Shown piece by piece: positions 1-12,462 of a DNA stretch of 64,000 nt. The notes beneath the pieces are model-generated. The model ran no database searches. It had not been told where the DNA came from and saw only the letters and a list, made by a program, of their open reading frames with translations. The position numbers and the translations under genes were made by a program. Each line of letters begins with the position of its first letter. Position 1 is the stretch's first letter. Source of the stretch: Viscum album (lineage: Eukaryota; Streptophyta; Magnoliopsida; Santalales; Viscaceae); NCBI GenBank assembly GCA_963277665.1, contig OY728122.1:2120234024-2120298023 (forward strand), given 5' to 3'.

Positions 1-3000
1 GAGAGTGAAAATAATTCCCTCCCCATGTTTAAAATAAAAAACACATGCATGATTCAATCGTTCACCCAATGATTGATGAACACCAGTGTGAGGTCACTTC
101 CTTAACAAGGCGCCTAGGTGATCCACTATTAGGAATACATATGGTGATCCAAGAAGGCTTGATAAAGGTCTCTCCCAAGTGTATTCACTCTCGTAATCCA
201 TTTCTCATGATACCCTCATCTCGCCTAGACCTACTAGGGCAGAGCACGCCCTACTTGAGCCTTTCTCTGTGTGCCCAACCCTACTTATATGAACCCCATT
301 TTTCTCCCCAACCTCCAGCCTACATTAGTGAATCATCATGCCTTCTTCAATTCCATTAAATACAGGTCCTCTCCTCATTTGAATCTATTTTCTAAGAAGG
401 ACCAAATTGAAACCTCCACCAAAGCCTTCAGACATTCACAACCATAGAGAGTTTCATGCAAGCATGTCACCCATTTAGGTGTGTATTCCCTTGGTCAGAG
501 GTTTCATGAACTTGTCTAGTTTTCTAGTTAAGTTCCTCAGGGTGAATGTGAGTGTGTATTTCCAGGGTCATGAGGACCCCTACCATAGGGAAAGTTTCTT
601 GGAGTTCCCATCCTCAGATACTTGGTTTAGGACTATGTCTTACCCTTTCCATATCTAAGACTTTGATACTCTAGTTCCTAGTAGGGAGAATATGGATTAC
701 CCTTTATTTTCCATTCAACATATATTGAGGTCCTACACCCTTACTAAGAATCCAATTTTAGTGAATCCCTGCTGGATTAATCCCCTAGAATTTCATGCAG
801 TAGGTTGCACTATTTCTCCTCTATACCTCATAGCCACTGGCTCAAAGAAGGGATGGGAACTAGATTTATCTTCTCTCTCTGTTCTTATTCCTTCCTCATT
901 TTCCATACCTTGGACCCATTCCATCATAGATTTAAGAGATCGTAGTGGCATACCCTAAACCTATTCCACTGATTCCCTATCATCTTACACCATTATTGGA
1001 GGATAAGTTTGTTGTTTTCCATTTCATTAAGTACCTTATATTTGTCACATTCAAGAATAACTTATCCTAACTCATGTGGACATAGAGGATATCCAAGATC
1101 ATGGAATACAACCATTTGGTGCATGTTTTTTAGGGAATAATCCTTTGAATCTTTGTATCCCCTTCTATTAGAGTGTCTAAATAGGCATGGGTTCTCAAGG
1201 ACACGCATTCAACTTTAGGGAAAATAAGATTGGGAATTTTCTCAGATCCTCAATTTCCTATTTTTTCTTACTCCAAGAACGAATCAAGTGGGATTATAGG
1301 TTAATGGCGTTCCTGTCATCCACATTATCCAAATCCTCATGGGTAACATTCCTAGTGTAATCTACAACCCAAATCAGGGCCTCCTACTTGGTGTAAGCCC
1401 TAACTATTCACTAACATGGGAATACTCATTAGGATTAAGCCCCAATTATCACCCCATGTATAAGGGAATACTTAGTGTGTAATCCCCTAGTATTGAACTA
1501 TGAGAACTCTGATTATCAAAACAATCAGGATACATAGGACTCCCACCTAGGGCCCCAGATCATTGGCATCCTCCTTAAGAGTAATCCTTAATCATAATTC
1601 CCTTATTTTGGGCATTATCCTCAGATGTAAGCCCTAAAATGATCCACTAAATCATCAATAGTTGAGATGTCCATCACGGTCTCTTTACATGGAACCCTCT
1701 TAAGGAGTAAGCCCAAATTTATTCTTCCCATAGGGCCATACTCCCTTGAGATACAAACCTGAGGGCCTCCATAGCTGTGGATCCTCACAACTGAACTATG
1801 TGGGCTTTGATTCCCTTCCAAATGGGATATGTAGGAATCCTTCCTGATTTCCAAAATCAATAACCCAAATCAACCCTATTATATTTGGGCCACATTCCTA
1901 GTTGGTTCAAATTAAACATGGAAATTTATATCCCTTCTAGGTTCTTTGGGATGGTTTACCATAAGTCCCGCAATAAAAACTGACTTGGCACCTTCAACCT
2001 GGACGCATTTTCCACCTGAAGTTAAACTATACAATTAGGTCCTTATCACAAGACCATAAAATGTATTTTTTACCCCAATAAATAGCACTGAACTACATTG
2101 GATATGATTCCTTTCTCAAGGATATGTAGGAAGCCCATCTATGGGTCTAATACCAACAACAATAAAAATATTGTATTCCTGTATAACGATATATTATGGA
2201 GTCCCCCACTGTTTGGCTATGAAAACAGGATTCATCATATTCATGACCAAATTATCTATAATTTGTACATAATGAGATAACATTTATGGAGAACTTTGTA
2301 TACATATAGATATATATAATAATGATGAACCTCATATACATATAGAGGATTCTAAACTCTAAACATTATAATAATTGGTTGTTTATTCAAGGGAAACCTA
2401 CATCATACATGGGAATAAATAATGGATTGATTAAAATATCTTAAATATATATGAGATCCCTTGAGTAGGAAATATTCACCCTAGAAGATTGTGATAAGCC
2501 TAACCTCCCATCCTCTAAACAATTAGAGTTCTTAACAATTGTTGGCCAAACCTCCCAATGAGAACCTACCTTTCGAAAGAAGGTCCCATGGATATAGAAC
2601 CATTGCTTATTTCCATTTCTACTAACAAACTTATTGGAAACCATTCATAAATAATGATTCTTGAACCAAACATATTCTCTGAGGGAAAAAAATGGTGAAC
2701 CTAACATCAATCTATAATGAAGATGATAATATCACCCACCTATCAGACCCCATTCACTCTTAAAATGAATGTTGTACAGACATGAGAATCAATCATGCAG
2801 GTGTTCATTCAAATTAGATGTTTCTTTAATGGAGTTTCATTTTTGGTTTTTCGTATATTCAGTAAATTACTCATAGATATCCCTTAAATCTAATGAAGTT
2901 CTTCCATCGTTCACCAGTAAATTCTGTGTTTACTACTCAAGATAGGTCTCCGTCCACATGGAGGATGCTATCACCAACCCAACGTCTTCAACACAGGATC

Positions 3001-3524
3001 ACTAATTCACTGGTCTGTTAGTACCATTAGCATAGTACTATCACTACCTTGGAGGCCACTAGAGAGGCCCTCCATCTCACCAATACCCATTGATCGTCTG
3101 GTCAATAATGACTATTTTCCTAACATAAATGTTTTCTAACCACCAACTTCAACTATTTCGAAAGCATTTCTCCATAATTAAATAACTATTCCCATGTTAA
3201 TTTATGAGATGTGGAGCAAGAGGATGCGTACATCCTCACCCCAAAGCCAAATAGGTCCTTCTCAAGGGATCTGACTAGCAATTTATTCCACTAATGTTGC
3301 ACGGTAGTAAGCCCTCAACATAGTGAGGGTTCTGTACTTGGTTGACCATCCCAGGTCATCCATACCCAGGCATGAAAGGTATCCCTTCAATGGTAGAAAC
3401 CAATCAACAAATATTAGGGCCACACCACTCTAACCTCCAGAGAATCCCACCAATCCAATTTGGTGTCCAACTGTGATCAGACACATACACCCATCTGGCT
3501 CAATTCATCCATCAAATAGACTCA
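1..3524 (+). repeat. Left LTR of the Tat element (start outside window)
   Basis: Positions 1 to about 2760 align by eye with 48330 to about 51180, with matching blocks such as 'gggcctcctacttggtgta' (near 1378 and 49704) and 'ccccaattatcaccccat' (near 1440 and 49768). Both copies lie in the same orientation at the two ends of one element, as LTRs do. The 3' end is placed at 3524 because it ends in CA two bases before a primer-binding-site-like motif. The U3 and promoter part is absent because the window begins inside the LTR. Small open frames here look like chance frames in noncoding repeat DNA. Confidence 0.7.
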
Positions 3525-3960
3525 TCTGGCGACACCCAATGGGGCCCACTGTTCAAATCTGGTGGCATAATGTGAGTCAGAATATACACCTTCCTTCACC
3601 CAAAAAACCTACTAATAGTCTCTATTGTTAGAACTCAAAGAATCCCACCAACCATGTTTGGTGGAAATATGTGAGAAGGCACACACACCTTCTTGGATTC
3701 ACCAATCTAGTCAACAGAGTCTTTTGGCAGCATTCAATGAATCCCTCCAACCATATTTGGTGGCAACCTACGATTGGGCACACACAACTACCTACATTCA
3801 CCAAGACTATTAGAAAACTCATCCTACAACACTCAAATATTCCCTCCAACCATGTTAGGTGGAAAGATGTTATTAGGAGAACACACATACCATCATTCAT
3901 CAGACCTTCCAGTAGCCTCATTTGGCATCGCTCGGAGAATCCAGTCGGAAAGTACCAATG
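3430..3960 (+). repeat. Diverged ~100-bp tandem repeat with CCACCAA/TTGGTGG hairpins
   Basis: About five diverged units follow one another with a period near 98-107 bp. Each carries a version of CCACCAACCATGTTTGGTGG, an imperfect palindrome with CCACCAA and TTGGTGG arms, near 3441, 3645, 3745 and 3843, with a weaker one near 3540. Each is followed by a 'cacacacaccttc..ttcacc' stretch. Frames through the array on both strands exist only because the repeat lacks stops. The array spans the primer-binding site, so it forms the untranslated leader and perhaps the end of the LTR. Confidence 0.65.
3527..3544 (+). other. Primer-binding site of the Tat element
   Basis: The motif TGGCGACACCCAATGGGG closely resembles the TGGCGACTC..TGGGGA class of primer-binding sites used by Tat/Ogre-type elements. 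It sits two bases after a CA dinucleotide that would end the LTR. It should pair with the 3' end of a host tRNA to start minus-strand synthesis. The exact tRNA was not checked. Confidence 0.6.
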
Positions 3961-6085
3961 ATAATCAAGGGGAAGACTCAACTCTCTTCCCCCACACATG
4001 AGTACTATCAGCATCCAATGATAGTAAAGGGAGGATAGAAATGGGCATATACACCATCTCGAGATATTAAATAGGAATATATCCCCATTCTAATCACTGA
4101 ATTCACCAATAATATCCTAAAAATTGTGAATGGGAATATGAAAATCCTTTCCCACGCCCTACATACATTCCATGACATTATAATGGTGATGATAGTAGCG
4201 CCCAAGGGATGGACATATAACTATATCCCTACAATTGGGGTGGCTTATCAGCATGTCGCCTGAAATAAGATAAAAAACTCTTCTCAAATATATGATCTCT
4301 AGGGGAAAAACTCCCCCATAATATATGGACAACCGAATATGGAATATACACCCTCTCCAAATAAAGGTAGTTGGCTAATCCCAATTTTCACTTCAATGAA
4401 TGCACAAACACCTGCCCCTGAAAACCACCACCCCCAAAAAATGGCCCTGGTCACTCACATGAAGAAATCCAAAAAGAAGCCTCACCAAAGACTTCTAGAA
4501 AGAAAACGAGATGATTTATGATCCCGCTCTACTCAGTGATGGAGTTCATAAATCTCTCATATGATTTTCTATGGCATCCCAAGATCCTACTCTCCTGTTA
4601 CCAAATTATGGGAGTATTATCAGTAATTATAAAGGTCATCATAAACTTCACAATGAAGTCTTGCATCATCTCTACAATCATATCATTCATGAGATCCCAT
4701 CTCTAAATTAGAGTCACAGTATCCCTCTATGTGGCTAGAATATCAATGATACAGAGGGTCTTCCCCTTTTTGTGATCCTCCATGATGTTCCTCCCCATTA
4801 TTTCATTTGCTTCAAAAGTTCTCTTTGTAGTAGTGTTTCACATTGTCAAGAGAATTCTTCGGTTGGAAATGTAGTGACAAGAACACTATCCTATCGCAAG
4901 CTGCTTGCGAAAACAAGGCCAGTCATGTATGATGACTTGTTATTTGAAAATGAAATCCTTTATTAACTGGAAGACATCCCATGATGACTATCATTATAAG
5001 AACCTACTTTGGATCTCCTTCCTACCAACATAATAGAGGAAATCTCATCAGATCTCACTTAATATGATAAATCATCAAGGAATCATCCACTCTAGTCAGA
5101 CCAGGTATAGGAACCTCTAGAAAAATAGAAAGAAGACATAATAAATATGAGGAAATAGTTAGCTAAATGTGACATTCTATTCATTTTCTATCCTTTAGCC
5201 ACCCCTCAATACAACAATCCCGAGGAATTGTTAGAAGATTGCGTACACGAAATCTAAATCAATATATATAAAAATATTCATCACATGAAAGAAAAGAAAT
5301 TATACTATGATGAATATCAAAGTCACATCAAAGTAATAGAAGCATTGAAATTTCAAACTGAATTGTAGGCTCTCTAATATTCATGACATGAAAATATCAA
5401 AAAAAACATCAAGGATCCCTTCAATGAGAATGAATCACTGCATTAATGAGGTTGCGATAGGTGATCACAGATACACCATCTGGTTTTCGCGTCATAGGAT
5501 AGAGAGTACATGGACTGTTTGATTTCACTATGCTCCAAAACTAGAAAATCATGATAAAGATTTTAGCATTCAATTTCCAAGACTTAGGTCGGATCCATCA
5601 AATAGACATTTTCCACTACTAAATATTTTCTCATAAAAACAAGCCTTGATTGATTCTCATCTGCGTTGGGCAAGAACATAGAAATATTAAGAGAGGTTTT
5701 TGCATTAAGCATCTGAGAATGTCGATAAAGCCTCCCTCTTATAGGATATCATCCTTCAAATAGGGAAACATTCATAAACAGAACAATGATATTCATAAAT
5801 TGTTGATCTAAGTCCATATCAAATTATGCACCCACCCCATGTCTAAAAAATTATATATTAAATCATAAGGGAATCCACGCCAGTTATGTAGCAACACCAA
5901 CCCATAGGGCTGGGGAATTTTTTAACCCAACCCTCAAGGATAGAAAACCAAACTGAAGGTTTGTGAAAAAATAACATGAATAGCTCTAGCCCTCAAGGAT
6001 GGAGGCTTCTTCACCTCAACAATCCCCCCCTCAGCATGAATCAGTATTTTCCTGGTTTGGGAAAATGTTGTAGAATAGATCCTCC
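3961..6085 (+). other. Presumed gag/protease/early RT zone, not recognisable
   Basis: By position this stretch between leader and RT should encode gag, protease and the start of RT. I could not recognise a gag core, zinc knuckle or protease Asp-Ser/Thr-Gly motif on either strand. Frames of about 60 residues at 4339-4521, 4518-4706 and 4772-4966 are too short and too mutated to assign. Stops are dense and the protein may simply have decayed beyond recognition by eye. Confidence 0.4.
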
Positions 6086-6935
6086 ATGTTCATACCCTTT
6101 ATGATAATGTTTTTTGAATTCTACACTGATAATATTGTGGTGGAGTCTCTACAATGTTATGACTACTTGTATTACCTAGATATTATCTTCAACAAGAAAC
6201 TACAACATAGCCTAAAGATGAATTCCTTGAAATTTTCCTTTGGGGAAAACACAAGGACATTTCTCGGCATCATTTTATGACATAATGGAATAGACATTGA
6301 CCATGATAAAATGAATTCCATCCTTAGAATGTCTCCTCCTTGGAAGTATAAAGTGATGAGAAAAATTCTGCGACACTTGGCCTATATCTGGTTCTTCAAT
6401 TCCAACATTTCATGTTAGTGTTTTCTCTTCACCATATTGATGAAGAAATAAGTCACATATCAATGAACCAATGACTTCCAGGAGGTATTTGACACCCACA
6501 AGAATTTCCTCTTGTTCCATCTGGTGTTAATGCCACTAGTTGAGGGAAATACACTCATTATATATATGACAACCCTAGAGTGATCAGTGGGGTCCTTCCT
6601 CACACAAAATAATGACGCTGGGTATGAAAAGATCCTATATTATCTCATTTAGACAATGCTCTATGTGGAGACATGTTATTTCAATACCGATAAGAGCTTC
6701 CAAGAATTAATATTTGTAGTGCATAAAATGAGAAACTACCTACAACACTACAAGGTCCAATTTTTCTCTTATAATAACCCACTCAATTATAACCTCATCT
6801 TTCCTATGTTGAAAGGACATCTAGCATGGTGGGAAGTTATTCTGTAACAATTTAATATACAATTTAAGCCTCAAAAAGAAATTAAAGGATAATCCTTGGA
6901 ATATTTCCTTGCTGAGAAAAAATCTACATAATATA
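6086..6935 (+). pseudogene. Tat reverse transcriptase (C-terminal half) and RNase H, broken
   Basis: This is a remnant of pol, which copies element RNA to DNA. The catalytic YVDD box survives as YTDN in 'FEFYTDNIVVES' (about 6111-6146), so the second Asp is lost. The frame then shifts and continues as 'FSFGENTRTFLGIIL', 'HNGIDIDHDKMNS' and 'MSPPWKYKVMRKILRHL', matching the FLG..V..RGIE.D..K and PP.....VR..LG.L blocks of gypsy RT. RNase H follows from about 6480 ('QWTNDFQEVFDT'-like text) to 'LKGHLAWWEVIL' and 'FNIQFKPQKEIKG' near 6890. At least two frameshifts and several stops make it non-functional. The upstream RT half is not readable. Confidence 0.8.
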
Positions 6936-7039
6936 TTTCATTAAATACATAAATTCTAGATGAATAAGTATTTTCTACCAATATGGATCTTAAATATGGG
7001 TAATTAATCTTTACGGTGCATCCAGAAGCCCAGCAGGAA

Positions 7040-7325
7040 GGAGAATTGAAGACCATAAGCTCAATAATGTTGGGTTAGGGGTTGTTCTTATCTCCCCAAT
7101 GAGGGAATTCCTTCCCTAATTCTTCCTATTATTAGAAGGTTTTACCAATAATGAGGTGGAATATCACACCATCATTATTGGTCTATAATTGACGTTCAAA
7201 TATCATTGAACCACCTGGAGGAAAAAGGTGACTCAGAATTCAAAATCAAAAATATAAATGGCGATTATGCCCTTAAAAAAGTAGAGTTGAACCCCCTAAT
7301 TGACTATGTATGAGGTTTAATGATA
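7040..7325 (+). pseudogene. Accessory RNase H-like domain of the Tat element, broken
   Basis: A second RNase H-like segment sits between the ordinary RNase H and integrase. It reads VVLISPMREFLP, a stop, then FTNNEVEYHTIIIGL (about 7079-7182). The NNEAEY.A...GL block is the hallmark of the plant-type extra RNase H of Tat/Ogre elements. The frame has stops after MREFLP and after IIIGL, and the segment fades near 7320. The additional domain is the main reason for placing the element in the Tat branch rather than Athila or a chromovirus. Confidence 0.75.
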
Positions 7326-7534
7326 GAGCTCCCCTCATATCCAAAATTTACTCACATCACATGATCATATAATACCCAAGATGATGCCTAGAAAAATTTA
7401 GCCACCGCTTTGGAAGATCCAAACTGAGATGAAACATTCATCAGAATTTCCCATCACATAATGGTCTCACATTTTGTTCAAATATGAAAAGATGAGATTA
7501 ATGTAGTTTCTCCAATTACTGATCCATATGAACC

Positions 7535-8803
7535 TACCACTAGTTGGACGATGCGAATCATGGATTATCTTAAGGATGGAGTGCTCCCCTGGATAGGATT
7601 TTGAGGAATAAATCTAGCGATGAGTAGTCAACTTCACTCTTTGTGATGGCCCAAATCACTATAAATTCCTATACAAATGAGGATTTAATGTACTCCTTCC
7701 CATATGTATCAATGTTGAAGAGAAATATTCCATCATGTAAGAAGTACACTCAAGATATTATGGTGCCCACCAGTTAAGATACAAGATTTCAATCCAAATT
7801 TGAAGGCTTGGGTACTACTGGCCCATTATTATATAGGATTTCATAGATTTCATCAAGAAATTTCATTCCTGCAAAGTGAATTCCTATTTCATCCATTAAC
7901 CTCTAGATTTTCTATATACACCCAAATACTCTTGTCCATTGTCCATGTGGAGAATTGATTTTTTGGGGGCGTACCCTCTAGATATGGCTAAGAAGTTTAA
8001 ATACATCTTGAAGGCTTATGATTTCTTCTCCAAATAGAAAGATGTGATACCACTTAAAGAATTCAGTGCCAAAAGCATTTTTATCTTCATAAAAGCTAAC
8101 ATCATTACAATATTTGGTGTCCCTCATAAAATAATGAAAGAAAATTTCACCAATTTCTGTTCCACTAAGGAGGAAAAGCAGTATCAGGAATATAATATAA
8201 AATCCAACCATTCATCCCACTATCATGATGTGGTTAATGGAAAAATAGAATCCTTTAACAAAACCCTTTCAAACATAATCCAGATCATTATGGACAAAAA
8301 TAAAAATTATTGTCCTGAGAAGATCTTACATGACTTATCGGCTTACTAGACTACTATACATATAACCACATGAGAAACCCATACTAATTATTATATGGAA
8401 CAAAATTAGTCCTTCCCATTGAGGTTTCGTTAACATTTCTATGTATCGCCGTCTTTGATCAAATATATATACACGATCAAACAAAAAATGACTGGATAAA
8501 CTGGAGAGACTGGATGAAAAAAAATTACACACCATGGATCACTTTAAAGGATATTAAAATTAGATAGTATGAGCCTTTAACAATAAGTTAAAACTCCATT
8601 CATTCCTCCAAGGAGAATCGGTACTTGTCCTTAGGAATTCAATGATACAGGGAAATAATCCTCCAAATATTGAGCAAATGTTTGAGGGACCTTACACCAT
8701 ACACATGTTCCACACTAACGGATCTTATTCATTGATCACAATAGATGGAGATCTTATTACAACTCCAACCAATGAATGGTTTCTAAGGAATTATTTCTTG
8801 TAA
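7535..8803 (+). pseudogene. Tat integrase, broken
   Basis: Integrase inserts the DNA copy into the host chromosome. A linker motif YLKDGVLP (near 7556) is followed by the zinc-binding region: 'VHSRYYGAHQ', then 'RLGYYWPIII', then 'FIDFIKKFHSCKVNS', where the usual C..C has become FHSCK. The catalytic core follows as a 101-codon open stretch at 8044-8349 ('IPLKEFSAKSIFIF', 'IIKIFG'-like, 'KIESFNKTL'). The C-terminal part reads 'MDHFKGY' and 'FEGPYTIHMFHTNGSYSLIT', ending near 8803. Several stops and the degraded catalytic DNG (read as KENF) mark it as dead. Confidence 0.8.
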
Positions 8804-9436
8804 TAACAAGAAAAATTTTCCTAGAAATAGGACATTAAAATACATAATATAATATATGTCCCAGCTGCAAGATGTTAAACTACGTAGATGGTCCTTATCA
8901 CATGACCCTAAAAGGCATGACATAATGTCCATACCACATGACATTAAAATTCATTGTTAATGTACCCTAATTTGAAATTAAGAATTCCCCAAAATACCAT
9001 GTGTTTATACTCCTTGAATTCCCCCAAATATGGGCATCCATCTGTGGTGTAAGTCCCAATCACATCCCTCAAACCCCTTAGCGGGTCAAGATTCCCTCTT
9101 GGCTAGACATAATGAATAAAGGTTGGGAATATTCCATGAATAAGCCCCACTCACATCATATCCACTTAATAGTGGAACATGGACCCATTTTAGTAATAAT
9201 CCAAAAATCAATCATGTCCTTATCACATGATGGTAAAGTACACAAATAGTTCAAGATCTATGTGTGTCTTGATTCTCATTCTAGTGAGATGTGTAATGAT
9301 GACTGGATCTACTATCTCATGTCTAGATCTAATGAAAAACCTTCCATTCTCCCTATGTGTGTGGATCAGACTAGTATGGGGAATGTTTCAAGAACTATAT
9401 TTGGATTAATTATCATTTCTAGTGAAATATATAGTG
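8804..9436 (+). other. Tat 3' noncoding region up to the Tekay insertion
   Basis: No coding signal was seen. The stretch carries the first members of two short repeat families that continue after 39081: a 'gttaaactac..atggtccttatcacatgac' type (8873-8960) and a 'gattctcattctagtgagat' type (near 9271). The last repeat unit is cut in two by the Tekay insertion at 9436/9437. Confidence 0.6.
9432..9436 (+). repeat. Target-site duplication TAGTG, left copy
   Basis: TAGTG (possibly ATAGTG from 9431) directly precedes the left Tekay LTR. The same five bases follow the right LTR at 39081. Five bases is the usual duplication length for Ty3/gypsy integrases. Confidence 0.75.
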
Positions 9437-10559
9437 TGTAATACCCTGTAATTCTATGAAAAAAAAATTAAAAAAATAAATGGGATTATTTCGATATTGG
9501 GGTCTGAGACGACATGTAATTATGAGTCCTAGAGTGGTGGGAACATATTTTAGAAATATTTTTATAGTTCATTAAATAAAGGTGCGAGTAGCTTTTTCTA
9601 ACATTTAAACTAGTGAATGGATCAAAAAAACAAAGGGTGTCATTGAACTCAGAGTTTCGGGATTCTCTTAGAAAGGGCCTAACATTGGCCGATGTGGTCC
9701 AACTATTGAATGTAGTTTTTGGACATAAATAAAATAATTAAATAATGATTTTTTCCATTTTCAAATCCTTATATCACCGAAATGGTAACTTGGATTAGAA
9801 ATAAGAGAGTATCTTTGAGCTGGTGATGGAGTGCTTCCCTTAGAAAGATTCTAACCTCGACTGGTGCGGGTCGAGGGTGAAAGTTAGTTTTCAGATTTTT
9901 TGGAAGAAAAATAAAATAATATAAGAAGTTATTTTATTATATTTTTTTTCTTCATTACGCAGAAACCTGTTAGCGTTGCGGAACAACAATGAGGTGACAC
10001 TAAATACCATTAATTAACCTCATTAATGAAGCAGGGTGGTGATGCTACAACACTCACATGTCTTCCTTCATTAAATTAAACAAGGAATTCAGGTTTGATG
10101 AAAAACCATGGAATTCCTCTGACAAATAACGAAGGAATCCTCTCCAACGACGAACGTCGGTGAATCAGATGATGGCGAAGACATCCTTGGAGAGAAGATT
10201 TGGGACTAGAGATCGACTGAGAGTAATGAATGGTCATACTTGAGTAATATCCTTTCCCAATTAGGGGTTTGATGCTTTTCTGTGTGAATTTATTTTCCCC
10301 CTTCTTTCCTTTAAACGAAGAATGTGGGTTAACTCGAGAACAAGTTAACTCACTAATCGATTGTTTGTGTGGGATGGTTAATCATGCGGGATAAAGGGGA
10401 TATCTATCTTAGTGATTATTCCACTTTTTTTGTTTCTTATTAATCCTACTAAAAAGAACACAATCGGGTCAACACAAACAAGGACCCAGATCATTCTTTG
10501 GGTGTTATTATGTGCAAATCCTTCCCGTTTCCTCTTCTTATGTTCTTCCCATTCATCAT

Positions 10560-11240
10560 AGAACAATGAATTTTGTGGTGATGGTATCTTTCATACATAC
10601 AGGACTACAACAGTGCATCAGACCATTGTATGAGGCCACGGGAGATGGCGGCATTGGGTGGGTAGGGTTGCGTCCATGAAGGCCACAACATCGGTAAGAG
10701 GCCTTGGAACCTAGGTTGCAGTGGCAGGCAGGAGGCGGCATGCCTTGGTGGTGACAGGGGCCGCCAACACGGAGGTTGGTGGCTTTCGGTAGGTAGACAG
10801 GGCCACCCAGGTGCATCAGGGGTGTCGTGTGGTGCAAAGTCGTGGTCTGCAGACTGGATGACAAAGGAGGTGGCACCACCCTAGCATCGCATGTCGTTAT
10901 GAACCGTACGCCACATGGAATCTAGGATGGAGCAGAACCAACCCGACGATGTGGGTCGGGCTAGATGGGAAACTGGACTGCTAGGCGGCCCGACTAGTAA
11001 GAAGTGGTCCGACTAAGTCAGACCGGACCGGTTGAGAACCTTTTCACTGGATGAACCCATGTGATGGACTCATGGCCAAATCAGGCCATGTCCAACAAGA
11101 CCCAATGGGCCTGGCCACTAGACTAGGATGGAACGAGTCATCCTATACTCAAACAGGTTGGGTCGGGTCTACTAAAACGGATCGGGTCATGCAGGACCCC
11201 CGAGGCGGATTGGTTAGGTCGGTCCGACCAAGTCATACCA
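10560..11240 (+). repeat. G+C-rich LTR segment with GGTCGG/GGCCGA-type low-complexity motifs
   Basis: This part of the LTR is clearly richer in G and C than its surroundings and repeats short motifs such as ggtcgggtc, ggtccgacc and accggaccgg. The same segment occurs in the right LTR at about 37000-37740. No protein family is recognisable, and its presence in both LTRs marks it as element DNA rather than a captured gene. Confidence 0.6.
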
Positions 11241-11484
11241 GGGCCGAATACAACTACCCCCTCTTTAATAAAACGAAAATGAATTTATAACTAGGAATCT
11301 TATTTTCTTGTTGTCTATGGAGTTGGGAACCTTACAATAAGACGACACCTTTTGTACACTCTAAGTGAGTTTTTGTTGCATTTGAGATATGACAGATACA
11401 TAAGGAGTAGATTATCTCATAATCAAGCACACTGGAAAGCGGGAATCCTATGTTTAGATGTAACGCAAAGGATATGACAAGTGA

Positions 11485-11810
11485 GACCTCATTGGTCTAG
11501 TAGCCAAGTGGACCCCAGTGGTCTAGTACTGGAGTAGACCTTAGTGTTCCAGCAGACGAGAAGACCTCAACGATCCCGTAGATAAGCAGTCCTCAGTGGT
11601 CTAGTAGATGATCAGACCTCAGTGGTCTAGAAAATGATCAGACTTTATTGGTCCACTAGATAAGTGGGCCTCAGTGGTCCAGTAGGTGAGTGGGACTCAG
11701 TGGTCCAGTAGACGTGCAGACCTCTATGGTCCAACACCCAAGCAGACCTCAGTGGTCTAGTAGCCGAGCGGACCTCCATGGTCCAGTAGCCAAGAAGACC
11801 TCAATTTCTC
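11485..11810 (+). repeat. 26-bp tandem repeat in the left Tekay LTR (12 units)
   Basis: Twelve consecutive 26-bp units, then a partial one at 11797, run with a strict period: starts fall at 11485 + 26n, for instance 11771 and 11797. The unit reads approximately GACCTCAGTGGTCCAGTAGA followed by YGAGCA. Units differ at several positions but not in length. The matching array in the right LTR (38001-38437) has 16 units. There are no spacers, so this is a satellite-like LTR subrepeat and not CRISPR. Confidence 0.9.
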
Positions 11811-12462
11811 ATCAATGTTGAGTCCCTCAGTAGTACAATATGATTCAACTTTAAAACTGAAAATCTTACTTTCTATACTTTGAGTTATACCTGGTGTGAC
11901 TTTTCTTTTCTTCATGGTCTTGTAGTGTGATCTTATGGTGTGTTCCTGCTTTGGGGTCTTTCCTTTGTGGTTTGGGGACCCTACCGAGTATTGTGTTACA
12001 CACCTCTACACGGGATTCTCCCACACATATCATATCTCATGAATGTGATCAATGATTTGATGGAGACCTTGGTGGTGTGGAACCAGGTGGTTCCTAGTGA
12101 GTCAAGACAGAGGGGCATTACTTCTATGGCTATAAACAGTTACCCTCCACATACCCTTCAGGTAATGGTTGAGTAGACGGACCTTGGAATTTGTACATCC
12201 CATTCTGGTTTTGGGCTTATATTATGGCCCCATTTTACTTTTCAGTTTTTATTGTAGCTTCAGTAGTAGTCTCAGCGAAAGTTATGATTTACTTAGTATT
12301 AACCTTTCCACGGTGTTTGTAGTGAGTTTGTGTATGGATTTAAATTAAATACCTTTCCTTTTTGGGATATGCCTTCTCCTTTCTAGTCTCCAACCCCTAT
12401 CCAATGGAAGGTGGGATTGGGGTAGTCACTGCATGGGCCCTGGGTGACAGGTTATGAAAATG

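Larger units (their letters stand above)
1..9436 (+). mobile_element. Tat-lineage Ty3/gypsy element, 5' part
   Basis: This is the left part of the outermost retrotransposon, running from the window edge (inside its left LTR) to the point where a Tekay element is inserted. Order seen: LTR remnant, primer-binding site, short tandem repeats, an unrecognised gag/protease zone, RT with RNase H, a second RNase H-like domain, and integrase. The extra RNase H after the normal one is known for the Tat/Ogre/Retand branch of Ty3/gypsy and gives the lineage call. Every frame is broken by stops, so the copy is dead. It continues at 39081. Confidence 0.85.
9437..12460 (+). repeat. Left LTR of the Tekay element (~3.0 kb)
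   Basis: It begins TGTAATACCCTG right after the target duplication and aligns along its whole length with 35880-39080. The alignment covers the 'aaatgggattatttc' start, a G+C-richer central part (10600-11240), a 26-bp array and the 'gggatatgccttct' tail. The end is set at about 12460 by comparison with the right LTR and by the primer-binding motif at 12463. Its last bases are uncertain by a few positions. Open frames inside, such as 10556-10879 (-) and 11051-11290 (+), lie in noncoding LTR. Confidence 0.85.

Noticed and set aside
3628..4014. Minus-strand frame of 128 codons and overlapping plus-strand frames
   Set aside because: They run through the ~100-bp tandem repeat. The repeated peptide blocks simply mirror the DNA repeat.
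1..9436. Cellular protein-coding genes among short frames such as 45-359 and 692-958
   Set aside because: These lie within the Tat LTR, have no domain, and the homologous right LTR does not keep the frames.
10556..10879. Minus-strand frame of 107 codons in a GC-richer stretch, possible captured gene
   Set aside because: It lies within the Tekay LTR, its homologue at 37.0-37.4 kb has different frames, and the composition is Pro/His/Thr-rich low complexity without a known domain.
11485..11810. Regular array that might be CRISPR
   Set aside because: Units are directly adjacent 26-bp repeats without spacers, lie in an LTR and recur in the other LTR of the same element; the context is a plant genome.
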